Below are positions 15,876-21,609 of a DNA stretch of 21,609 nt, piece after piece. Position 1 is the first letter of the stretch, and each line of letters opens with the position of its first letter. The notes beneath the pieces are model-generated. The model had not been told where the DNA came from, did not search any database, and saw only the letters and a list, made by a program, of their open reading frames with translations. A program made the translations under genes and the position numbers. Source of the stretch: CAYSSG01 sp964433635 (lineage in GTDB: Bacteria > Atribacterota > Phoenicimicrobiia > Phoenicimicrobiales > Stramentimicrobiaceae); NCBI GenBank assembly GCA_964433635.1, contig CAYSSG010000035.1, forward strand, positions 1 through 21,609. The letters are read 5' to 3'.

Positions 15876-17384
15876 TTAAATTTTTATCTTACCCGTTAAG
15901 GATTTCCAGAATATTTGAAACCATTTCATCTTGCTTACAATGGTGAAAAGAATTAACAGTACCAGAACGAGAGAAATAGGTCTGGTAAAGAGGGGAATAA
16001 TATCACCCTTAGTCAATATCAAACTTCTTCTAAGATTTTGATCCAATAAATCGCCCAATATTATGCCCAGAACTGCCGGTGCAACAGGATAATCCATTTC
16101 TTTCATGGCATAACCGATCAGACCAAAGACGGCCATAACCCAGATATCGAATATTCTCGAAGAAAGGGCGTAGGCACCGATGACACATAGTGAAAAGATT
16201 ACCGGCATTAATCGTTGTCGGGGTATTAAAAGTATTTTGACAAATACGTTTATCAATAATAGTCCTAAAATAAACATGGCACAGGTAGCTAATAAAACCA
16301 TAGCCACAACTTGATAAACAAATCCGGGATTTTCAATCATTAAAAGCGGACCCGGCCTGATACCATGAATTAACATGGCACCCAAAAGGACCGCTGCCGG
16401 CGCCGAGCCCGGTATGGCTAACGAAAGCACCGGAATAATTGCCCCTGCGACGGCTGCATTATTTCCCGTCTCTGCAGCTATTAAACCTTCAATGCTGCCC
16501 TTACCATACTCCTCCGGATGTTTACTGGTTTTTTTGGCAAAATCATAAGATACCCATGCACCAATATCTTCACCTACACCGGGTATTGCACCAATAATGG
16601 TTCCAATAAATCCAGAGCGAATGATCGTACGCCAATATTTTAACACTTCATGATAATAGGGAATAACTTTTTCAATTTTATTGCTTACAATTTTTATAGC
16701 TGGCTGCTTCATGACCATTAAAATTTCTGAAAAACCAAAAACACCAATCATGGCAGGAAGCAATTCAATTCCTCCGGCCAGATCAACATTCCCAAAAGAA
16801 AATCGTCGAAAGGCATGCATTCCTTCCATCCCGATCATGGCCACAAAAAGACCAAAAAAACCTGAAATCCACCCTTTTAAAGGATCTTTGGGAGCAGTTA
16901 ATGTACCGCAAATGATAATGCCAAAAATTGTTAACCAGAAATATTCAAAAGAAAGAAAATTGAGAGCTGCATTACCAAGAATAGGGGTAAATATGGCCAG
17001 CATCATCATACCAAATAAAGAGCCAAGAAATGAACCGGTGGTAGCGATACCCATTGCTTCTCCTGCCCGTCCCTGCTTGGCAAGCGGATTTCCGTCTACC
17101 GTTGTTGCTGCATTTGCCGGGGTCCCTGGAATATTAATCAGTATCGCTGTCCTGCTTCCTCCAAAGATGGCTCCCACATACATACAGATCAATATGAGTA
17201 CTGCGTGATCTGTGGAAAACTTATAGGTCAGGGTCGTCATCAATGCCACCCCCATGGTCGCCGTTAAACCGGGAAGCATTCCTACGATAATACCTAATTG
17301 CGTACTCCACAGGATATCAAAAATATATCTTGGCGTGAGAAATTGAACTAATTGTGTTCCTAATTCTGTTAATCCCTGTAACAT
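15876..17384 (-). CDS. tctA: Tripartite tricarboxylate transporter, large permease subunit (TctA family)
   Basis: 502-residue integral membrane subunit of a tripartite tricarboxylate-type (TTT) secondary transporter, the translocating component that works with TctB and the binding protein TctC. Many hydrophobic segments run through the whole length. Family motifs are GMLPGLTATMG (about 35-45), VGAIFGGSRTAILINIPGTP (about 70-89), DGNPLAKQGRAGEA, and in the second half IPGVGEDIGAWVSYD and AIPGSAPAAVLLGAM. The duplication of the PG-rich motif is normal for TctA. The SD is weak (GGGTG), 34 bp after tctB. Characterised family members carry citrate, tartrate and aromatic or other carboxylates; in this locus a uronate, aldonate or glycoside acid is more likely. 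Confidence 0.93.
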   Translation of the reverse strand: MLQGLTELGTQLVQFLTPRYIFDILWSTQLGIIVGMLPGLTATMGVALMTTLTYKFSTDHAVLILICMYVGAIFGGSRTAILINIPGTPANAATTVDGNPLAKQGRAGEAMGIATTGSFLGSLFGMMMLAIFTPILGNAALNFLSFEYFWLTIFGIIICGTLTAPKDPLKGWISGFFGLFVAMIGMEGMHAFRRFSFGNVDLAGGIELLPAMIGVFGFSEILMVMKQPAIKIVSNKIEKVIPYYHEVLKYWRTIIRSGFIGTIIGAIPGVGEDIGAWVSYDFAKKTSKHPEEYGKGSIEGLIAAETGNNAAVAGAIIPVLSLAIPGSAPAAVLLGAMLIHGIRPGPLLMIENPGFVYQVVAMVLLATCAMFILGLLLINVFVKILLIPRQRLMPVIFSLCVIGAYALSSRIFDIWVMAVFGLIGYAMKEMDYPVAPAVLGIILGDLLDQNLRRSLILTKGDIIPLFTRPISLVLVLLILFTIVSKMKWFQIFWKSLTGKIKI

Positions 17385-17418
17385 TTTTACACCCGATTAT
17401 CTCTGGATCATCTGAATT

Positions 17419-17931
17419 CTAAGGAAGTCGTACTAGAAAAAGATAGCGAAAGACCAGGGCAATGGCTCCCGCAATCAGGACTGCCTCTGAAAAAGCAATC
17501 ATAATGTTTTTCTTCTGTATGTGTATCTTTTCCCGGAAACTCAATTCATAGGATAAGATAAAGAATAAAATATAAAAACTATTTAATAAAAAATAATTCA
17601 TCTTTCCCAATAGTTGGACATAAGCCAGGGATAGAACCAAGGCAATCATAAGACGTTGAGTAGACTTCTGTTTTAACAGCGGAATGATGCCGTTGAGGGA
17701 AATCTTTATCTGATATCCCTTTCTTGAGATTGAACGAACCAACAAAGCAATGCCTAAGATGAATAATATAACCCCTAGAACTGCAGGTACGATTCCCGGT
17801 GCAGAGTAGGGATTTGCACCAAGATTTCTATAAGTAGGCATGCGGATGGATATGATGAATATTGCTAATCCTGAAAGAGATAGAAAAAGAGAGGTGATAA
17901 AATCTGCCTGATCCATTTTATTTGGTTCCAT
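17419..17931 (-). CDS. tctB: Tripartite tricarboxylate transporter, small membrane subunit (TctB family)
   Basis: 170-residue membrane protein with four or more hydrophobic stretches (near 12-26, 43-65, 88-106, 110-126 and 144-166), the expected size and topology for the poorly conserved TctB subunit. The loop with YSAPGIVPAVLG near 42-53 is the one recognisable family segment. ATG 17931 follows GAGG with seven-base spacing. It lies between tctC and tctA in the standard order. It is separated from tctC by 108 bp that contain a strong hairpin, so its expression is probably lower than that of the binding protein. Confidence 0.88.
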   Translation of the reverse strand: MEPNKMDQADFITSLFLSLSGLAIFIISIRMPTYRNLGANPYSAPGIVPAVLGVILFILGIALLVRSISRKGYQIKISLNGIIPLLKQKSTQRLMIALVLSLAYVQLLGKMNYFLLNSFYILFFILSYELSFREKIHIQKKNIMIAFSEAVLIAGAIALVFRYLFLVRLP

Positions 17932-17994
17932 TCAGTTACCTCATTCTAAATATGCTTTAGTGGATCTTCCTATGACTGAAAATAGAAAAATATA

Positions 17995-18028
17995 CGGGAG
18001 AATACCAGTCAAAAATGGTATTCTCCCG
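17995..18028 (-). terminator. Perfect 13-bp stem-loop between tctC and tctB (attenuating terminator or 3' stabiliser)
   Basis: Arms 17995-18007 and 18016-18028 (CGGGAGAATACCA and its complement) are a perfect inverted repeat with an 8-base loop, starting 11 bases after the tctC stop codon. On the transcribed strand it is followed by TATATTTTTC, a modest U-rich tail. Such hairpins after binding-protein genes are known to give partial termination or protect the upstream mRNA, so that more binding protein than permease is made. Confidence 0.75.
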
Positions 18029-18039
18029 GTTCATTTTAC

Positions 18040-19050
18040 TTATGGCTGGGCAATACCCAAATCAAGGGGGGATTTTTCCGCTCTACCCATTTCATAATAC
18101 AACCAGGAATAGAACTGAACGACGGGGAAAGATCTTACCAGGCCTTCCAATCCCCAGTAAGGAACAAAAATTGCTCCTCTGTCAAGAGCATATTGCATAA
18201 TTTTTTCATTCCCGACAATCTCCTCGCGCCATAGGCGATTCATCGTATGAATCACTTCATCGGGAACACCCCGGGGGATATAAATACCAAAGTAGGAAGT
18301 AGTCGGCTCAAAATCAGGCAGCCATTTTGTAATAGGATCAATGGTTCCGTAATCAGCTATCTCCAAAGGCTGTTTAGCTAAAACCGCCAGGGGTCTAAGC
18401 TTTCCCGCCCTGATCATATCAGCCTGTTCACTGGCCAATTGGGCAGTTGCTTCAGTTTCACCCGCTACAGTAGCAATGACAGCCGGATTCCCGCCGTCAT
18501 AGGTAACATGCTCGTATTCAATTCCCGTGGCATTTTTGATACCCTCCATTGCTACCCGGCCTGCAGACATCATTCCAGCAGTTGACACCGTAATCTCTCC
18601 CGGTTTAGCCTTGAAGGCATCCAATAAGTCTTGAAAAGTCTGATAAGGAGTATCCGGGTGAACAGAGATGACCATGACATTTGCCACATTCAGATAAACA
18701 TGCCAGTCTTCTACCTGCGTATCCAGAAATCCCAAAACCTTATAGGTTCCCAGATCTCCGACTGCTCCGGAAGCCCAGGTATAACCGTCTCGGTCCGCAT
18801 CCAGGACCGTTTTTGTACCTACCGAACCCGAAGCCCCTGGTTGATTGACAATAACAATCTTCTGTCCCAATGCTTCTTCTAATTCTCCAACACACAAACG
18901 GGTAATCTGATCAGTAGCTCCTCCGGCAGCCCAGGGAACAATACACGTAATCGGCTTCGTCGGATTCCATTCCTCCTGGGCATAAACAGAGCCGGAAAAA
19001 GATAATATGATGATTAAGCAAAATAGAAAAAGTACATTCTTTTTAAACAT
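18040..19050 (-). CDS. tctC: Tripartite tricarboxylate transporter substrate-binding protein (TctC family)
   Basis: 336-residue periplasmic binding protein of the TTT transporter, first gene of its operon. A signal peptide of about 24 residues is visible: KK, a long hydrophobic core and cleavage after VYA. There is no lipobox cysteine at the junction, so the mature protein should be soluble in a periplasm. The Bug/TctC ligand-binding signatures follow: PITCIVPWAAGGATDQITR (33-51) and NQPGASGSVG (about 78-87), then TVSTAG in the second domain. ATG 19050 follows AGGAGG with about eight bases. A promoter lies about 230 bp upstream, with an unusual leader. The ligand cannot be read from the sequence; carboxylated sugar acids fit the neighbourhood. 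Confidence 0.93.
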   Translation of the reverse strand: MFKKNVLFLFCLIIILSFSGSVYAQEEWNPTKPITCIVPWAAGGATDQITRLCVGELEEALGQKIVIVNQPGASGSVGTKTVLDADRDGYTWASGAVGDLGTYKVLGFLDTQVEDWHVYLNVANVMVISVHPDTPYQTFQDLLDAFKAKPGEITVSTAGMMSAGRVAMEGIKNATGIEYEHVTYDGGNPAVIATVAGETEATAQLASEQADMIRAGKLRPLAVLAKQPLEIADYGTIDPITKWLPDFEPTTSYFGIYIPRGVPDEVIHTMNRLWREEIVGNEKIMQYALDRGAIFVPYWGLEGLVRSFPVVQFYSWLYYEMGRAEKSPLDLGIAQP

Positions 19051-19192
19051 CTTCTCTACCTCCTAAATAACTTTAAAAAATTTACCCAATATACAATAAT
19101 CTTTGGATTATAAAATTCACCCCCTTATTTTTGTTTAGTATATGAAAGAAAAAATCGAAAAGTCTTTAGGTCTTTAGAAAGAGCTCATAAAT

Positions 19193-19243
19193 CTATATGA
19201 AGAAAGAAGTAATATGAATGTTAAAATCGAGTTTAAGACTCAA
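19193..19243 (-). CDS. Possible 16-codon leader peptide with TTG start
   Basis: Inside the tctC leader, AGGAGG (19256-19251) is followed after seven bases by TTG and 15 further codons (MSLKLDFNIHITSFFI), ending in TAG. The ribosome-site context TTTAGGAGGT is repeated almost exactly in front of tctC. It is too short to judge by composition; it may be chance or a translated regulatory leader. Confidence 0.25.
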   Translation of the reverse strand: MSLKLDFNIHITSFFI

Positions 19244-19288
19244 TCTTGAACCTCCTAAACAATTTCCTATCAATACTTCTTGATGATT

Positions 19289-19317
19289 ATGATATAAAGT
19301 ATTTAATTTCTTGTCAA
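19289..19317 (-). promoter_or_regulatory. Sigma-70-type promoter for the tctCBA operon
   Basis: Minus-strand reading: perfect -35 TTGACA (19317-19312), 17-bp spacer, -10 TATCAT (19294-19289, five of six). The expected transcript start is near 19282, giving a leader of about 230 nt before the tctC ATG. This is one of the two strongest promoter matches in the window and likely drives the transporter and perhaps the oxidoreductase genes beyond. Confidence 0.75.
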
Positions 19318-19487
19318 TGAAAGATACACTTCTCAAACATACCTTTATCTATATTAATCTCTATTACCATATAATTAATTAATATCATAAATACAGCATC
19401 TCTTTTTCAAAATGATAACTATATCTTATTCGCTGAAGGAGAGTAAAAATGATATGCTTTTGGATGTTTCTTATAGAGTTAATATGA

Positions 19488-20273
19488 CTATTTTACGGTT
19501 GCCCGAGTTGCTCCGGTAGTGATACCCCCGTCAACCAGTAAGATCTGGCCGGTAATGTATTCGGAAGCTTCTGATGCCAGAAATACGATTGCTCCGTCCA
19601 AGTCCCGGGGCTGTCCAGGTCTGCAGAGTGGAATTCTGTCTATTATATAGGCTATCCATTCCTGATTTTCATAAAGAGCTTTTGTCTGTTCTGTCTTGAA
19701 CCATCCGGGAGCAAGACAGTTTACCGTTATCCGGTAGCTACCGAATTCATCCGCCATCGCTTTGGTCATCTGGAGTACTCCTCCCCTGCTGGCACAGTAA
19801 GGAACAATTCCTGCATAACCGAATACGGCTGTGACTGACCCGATATTGACAATGCGTCCGTATTGCTGCTTCATCATCATCGGTACTATCGCTTTGGTAA
19901 CAAAAAAGGCGCCACGAAGATTGGTGTCTACCACAGTACTCCAGTCATCCCAGGTCACTTCGGTAACCGGTTTGCGTATGTTGCAGCCGGCATTGTTCAC
20001 CAGGATATCAATTGTTTCATAGCGCTGTTTGATATGGGTTGAAAATTCATGAATACTCTGCTCGCTTCTGACATCCAATGAAAATGCTTCTGCTTTAGAG
20101 CCGACATTTTCGGTAGAATTGATGGTTTCAGCACAATTCTCCTTATTTCTGGATGTCAGAATGAGTCGTGCCCCTGCTTTGGCCAATGCAATGGCCATAT
20201 ACTGGCCAAGACCTCTACTGCTCCCTGTTACAATTGCCGTTCTGCCAGTGAGATCAAATAAGTTTCGAGTCAT
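19488..20273 (-). CDS. SDR-family oxidoreductase, gluconate 5-dehydrogenase (IdnO)-like, with Arg in place of the catalytic Lys
   Basis: 261-residue short-chain dehydrogenase. TGSSRGLG at 16-23, NNAG at 93-96, Asn118, Ser146 and Tyr159. The usual YxxxK is YCASR: codon AGG gives Arg163 in place of the catalytic Lys, while the rest of the site is intact. SR at 41-42 after the second strand suggests NADP(H). Start ATG 20273 follows AAGGAG, which overlaps the stop codon of the dehydrogenase gene 11 bp upstream, so the two are translationally coupled. The pair resembles E. coli IdnD-IdnO, in which IdnO interconverts 5-keto-D-gluconate and D-gluconate. The exact substrate is inferred from the pairing and could also be another keto-aldonate. 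Confidence 0.8.
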   Translation of the reverse strand: MTRNLFDLTGRTAIVTGSSRGLGQYMAIALAKAGARLILTSRNKENCAETINSTENVGSKAEAFSLDVRSEQSIHEFSTHIKQRYETIDILVNNAGCNIRKPVTEVTWDDWSTVVDTNLRGAFFVTKAIVPMMMKQQYGRIVNIGSVTAVFGYAGIVPYCASRGGVLQMTKAMADEFGSYRITVNCLAPGWFKTEQTKALYENQEWIAYIIDRIPLCRPGQPRDLDGAIVFLASEASEYITGQILLVDGGITTGATRATVK

Positions 20274-20284
20274 TTGAATACTCC

Positions 20285-21316
20285 TTAAGGATGTAGAATT
20301 ACTTTAAGTAGCTGCGGATCACCTGCATGCAGCCGGTCAAAGAGCTCCGGTGCCTGTTCGAGGGGTGCTGTTTCAGAAATAATCAGCTCTGTTGAGATCT
20401 TCCCTGCCTCCAGCAGCTGCAATGCTGCGGGAAATTCCTCCCGGATTGCGCAGCTTCCTTGCAGGCGAAGCTGCCCGGCTACGATTCGCTGCAAAGGTAT
20501 CGTGATCTGTTTGGAGATATTACCCAGCAGAGTTATCGTACCACCACGTCGCAGAGATGCGATTGCGTCGTTAATCGTAGCTTCCATCCCAACCGCCTCG
20601 AAAATGGAATCTGCTCCCCTGCCGTCAGTAAGTGCTGTGCAAGACTGCAACAAAGAGTTCTTTGCCGGATTGATCGTATGAGTCGCACCAAACTTTTTTG
20701 CTATTTCCAATCGTACGTCTGCTATATCTGAAACCACAATATGGGCACATCCTCTCTGATGAAGAGATGCAACCAGCATCAGCCCGATTGTTCCCGCACC
20801 TATTACCGCAACCGTATCACCAACCTCCAGGGGAGTCAGGGAAACTCCATGTAAAGCAACAGCCAGGGGTTCGGTGATGGAAGCATCATCATAGGAGAGT
20901 GCATCCGGAAGATGATAAAGAAGATGCTGTGGAATTACCGCATATTCGGCAAAGGTACCGTCTTTTCGGTATTCATCGCAGGAGACCCCAAGCACTCTTC
21001 GATTATTACTCAGATTATACCAACCCCGGCGGGTGTACCAGTCATCAAGCGGGAAAATGGTGGAGTCAAAAGTAACACGGTCACCGGGATGCCAATGTAC
21101 GACTTCTGAACCGATTTTCTCTATCTGCCCAGCCGCTTCATGACCCATGATAATCGGTGGAATTCGGCGTCCGCTGGTTCCGGAATAGCCATGGACATCA
21201 CTTCCACAAATTGCCGTGCTTTTTATTCTCACCAGAACATCTAAAGGTCCGGGGACTGGGGTTGGAACATCTTCAATGGAAAACTGAAAATATTCTTTCA
21301 GTACCAATGCTTTCAT
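20285..21316 (-). CDS. Zinc-dependent medium-chain dehydrogenase, L-idonate/polyol dehydrogenase-like
   Basis: 343-residue MDR-family alcohol dehydrogenase, the same length as E. coli IdnD (L-idonate 5-dehydrogenase). Catalytic zinc ligands are present: Cys37 (ICGSD), His59-Glu60 (GHEAAG) and Glu149 (ITEP). The NAD(P) motif is GAGTIG at 173-178, and Asp195 in the VVSDI segment favours NAD. The structural-zinc lobe is lost: in the segment 84-103, where relatives carry four cysteines, there is none (PLDDWYTRRGWYNLS). Loss of this second zinc is known in some sorbitol dehydrogenases. ATG 21316 has only a weak SD (GAGGT at long spacing). It is the first gene of a two-gene unit with the SDR. Threonine, sorbitol, galactitol or idonate dehydrogenase cannot be separated by sequence reading alone. 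Confidence 0.85.
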   Translation of the reverse strand: MKALVLKEYFQFSIEDVPTPVPGPLDVLVRIKSTAICGSDVHGYSGTSGRRIPPIIMGHEAAGQIEKIGSEVVHWHPGDRVTFDSTIFPLDDWYTRRGWYNLSNNRRVLGVSCDEYRKDGTFAEYAVIPQHLLYHLPDALSYDDASITEPLAVALHGVSLTPLEVGDTVAVIGAGTIGLMLVASLHQRGCAHIVVSDIADVRLEIAKKFGATHTINPAKNSLLQSCTALTDGRGADSIFEAVGMEATINDAIASLRRGGTITLLGNISKQITIPLQRIVAGQLRLQGSCAIREEFPAALQLLEAGKISTELIISETAPLEQAPELFDRLHAGDPQLLKVILHP

Positions 21317-21412
21317 GTTAATATTGACCTCAGTTTATCATGACAGCCATCGGCTATGAGCTGATACCTGTTCTTTTAAGGATTCAATCATTACGAGTAT
21401 TAATCACTTTTA

Positions 21413-21426
21413 GGAAATTCATTTCC
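21413..21426. promoter_or_regulatory. Operator-like dyad GGAAAT-TC-ATTTCC
   Basis: Perfect 6-bp arms with a 2-bp centre inside the leader of the dehydrogenase-SDR pair. It could bind a regulator; no experimental or comparative support is available from the window. Confidence 0.25.
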
Positions 21427-21515
21427 CTTAGATCAGATTAATTCCATAATCAGATTGAAAACCACATTTAAATATAATATTATTAAATTTTCTAAAGAAA
21501 AGAGTAAATTTTCAC

Positions 21516-21526
21516 ATTGTAACAAT
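21516..21526. promoter_or_regulatory. Operator-like palindrome ATTGTAACAAT
   Basis: Perfect 11-bp palindrome around a central base, 30-40 bp downstream of the predicted transcript start, a typical place for a repressor site. Short, and could occur by chance in AT-rich DNA. Confidence 0.25.
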
Positions 21527-21562
21527 CATTATGCGATAAACAAAGATGAATGGTTTTTAAAA

Positions 21563-21591
21563 ATTATAGCAGTATCTGAATCCAGCGTCAA
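21563..21591 (-). promoter_or_regulatory. Sigma-70-type promoter for the dehydrogenase-SDR pair
   Basis: Minus-strand reading: -35 TTGACG (21591-21586, five of six), 17-bp spacer, perfect -10 TATAAT (21568-21563) preceded by TGC, an extended -10. The transcript start would be near 21556, about 240 nt before the ATG at 21316. This is the best promoter match in the window. Confidence 0.75.
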
Positions 21592-21609
21592 AGAGACAAT
21601 GAACACAGT

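Larger units (their letters stand above)
19051..19487. other. 437-bp intergenic region with the tctC leader and promoter
   Basis: Separates the SDR (stop at 19488) from tctC. It holds the promoter at 19289-19317, a roughly 230-nt transcribed leader with a possible short peptide ORF, a tandem 8-bp repeat GTCTTTAG (19162-19177) and a near-dyad 19231-19251 (GTTTAAGA, 5-base loop, TCTTGAAC). The part between 19318 and 19487 is AT-rich, with no convincing terminator for the upstream pair. Confidence 0.6.
21317..21609. other. Leader and upstream region of the dehydrogenase-SDR pair
   Basis: About 290 bp without a supported gene, running to the window edge. It holds the promoter at 21563-21591 and a leader of about 240 nt. 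Short symmetric elements are an 11-bp palindrome ATTGTAACAAT (21516-21526) and GGAAAT-TC-ATTTCC (21413-21426). ATCAGATT occurs twice, at 21432 and 21449. No terminator or riboswitch fold was recognised. Confidence 0.6.

Noticed and set aside
16681..17208. 175-codon open frame on the + strand
   Set aside because: Lies wholly antisense to the well-supported tctA; Pro/Ile/Lys-rich composition is the complement of membrane-segment codons and no domain is recognisable.
19107..19137. Second promoter closer to tctC (TATAAT at 19107-19112)
   Set aside because: The -10 is perfect, but the only -35 candidate (TAAACA) is weak and 19 bp away; the 19289-19317 promoter is far better.
19449..19487. 12-codon + strand frame with an SD (AAGGAG) seven bases upstream
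   Set aside because: Too short, ends exactly at the convergent SDR stop codon, and no clear + strand promoter was found; likely chance, though the SD is good.
21343..21353. AGCC-ATC-GGCT dyad near the dehydrogenase start
   Set aside because: Only 4-bp arms; too short to support as operator or hairpin.

Overview
The window comes from a bacterium with moderately AT-rich DNA, strong Shine-Dalgarno (SD) sites (GGAGG/AAGGAG) and almost all genes on the minus strand. A cleavable signal peptide without a lipobox cysteine on the solute-binding protein suggests a diderm. A pyrophosphate-type phosphofructokinase and a nickel-pincer LarA-family enzyme fit an anaerobe. Intergenic DNA built of degenerate 7-bp tandem repeats recalls uncultured deep-branching lineages (Atribacterota-like is a guess). 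No phylogenetic marker gene is present, so the taxonomy is weak.

Layout, read in transcription order from right to left. (1) 21591-19488: a leader with a good promoter, then a zinc-type medium-chain dehydrogenase and an SDR, a pair resembling IdnD/IdnO (L-idonate to 5-keto-gluconate to gluconate). (2) 19317-15876: a second good promoter and a complete tripartite tricarboxylate-type transporter (tctC, tctB, tctA), with a perfect 13-bp hairpin between tctC and tctB. (3) 15828-11577: three Gfo/Idh/MocA oxidoreductases and one xylose-isomerase-like TIM-barrel protein. (4) 11497-4635: uronate isomerase uxaC, an SDR, a TPP-dependent E1 alpha/beta pair, tagaturonate epimerase uxaE and fructuronate reductase uxuB. 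(5) 4228-1: 6-phosphogluconate dehydrogenase (gnd), a LarA-family nickel racemase/epimerase and a PPi-type phosphofructokinase cut by the window edge.

How the genes may work together. UxaC, UxaE and the SDR-type UxuB would turn glucuronate and galacturonate into D-mannonate. The usual next enzymes (mannonate dehydratase UxuA, KDG kinase, KDPG aldolase) are absent from the window. Instead the locus holds a LarA homologue with its nickel-ligand pattern intact, followed by Gnd. D-mannonate and D-gluconate are C2 epimers, and a D-gluconate 2-epimerase is a reported activity of the LarA superfamily. The most interesting reading is therefore a dehydratase-free uronate route: uronate to mannonate to gluconate to 6-phosphogluconate to ribulose-5-phosphate + CO2, with the PPi-phosphofructokinase serving the pentose/hexose phosphate end. 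The IdnD/IdnO-like pair would join at gluconate. A gluconate kinase is required and is not in the window. The oxidoreductase/TIM-barrel block could open glycosides or remodel other sugar acids before this pathway. No transcription regulator, tRNA, rRNA, mobile element or CRISPR array was seen.
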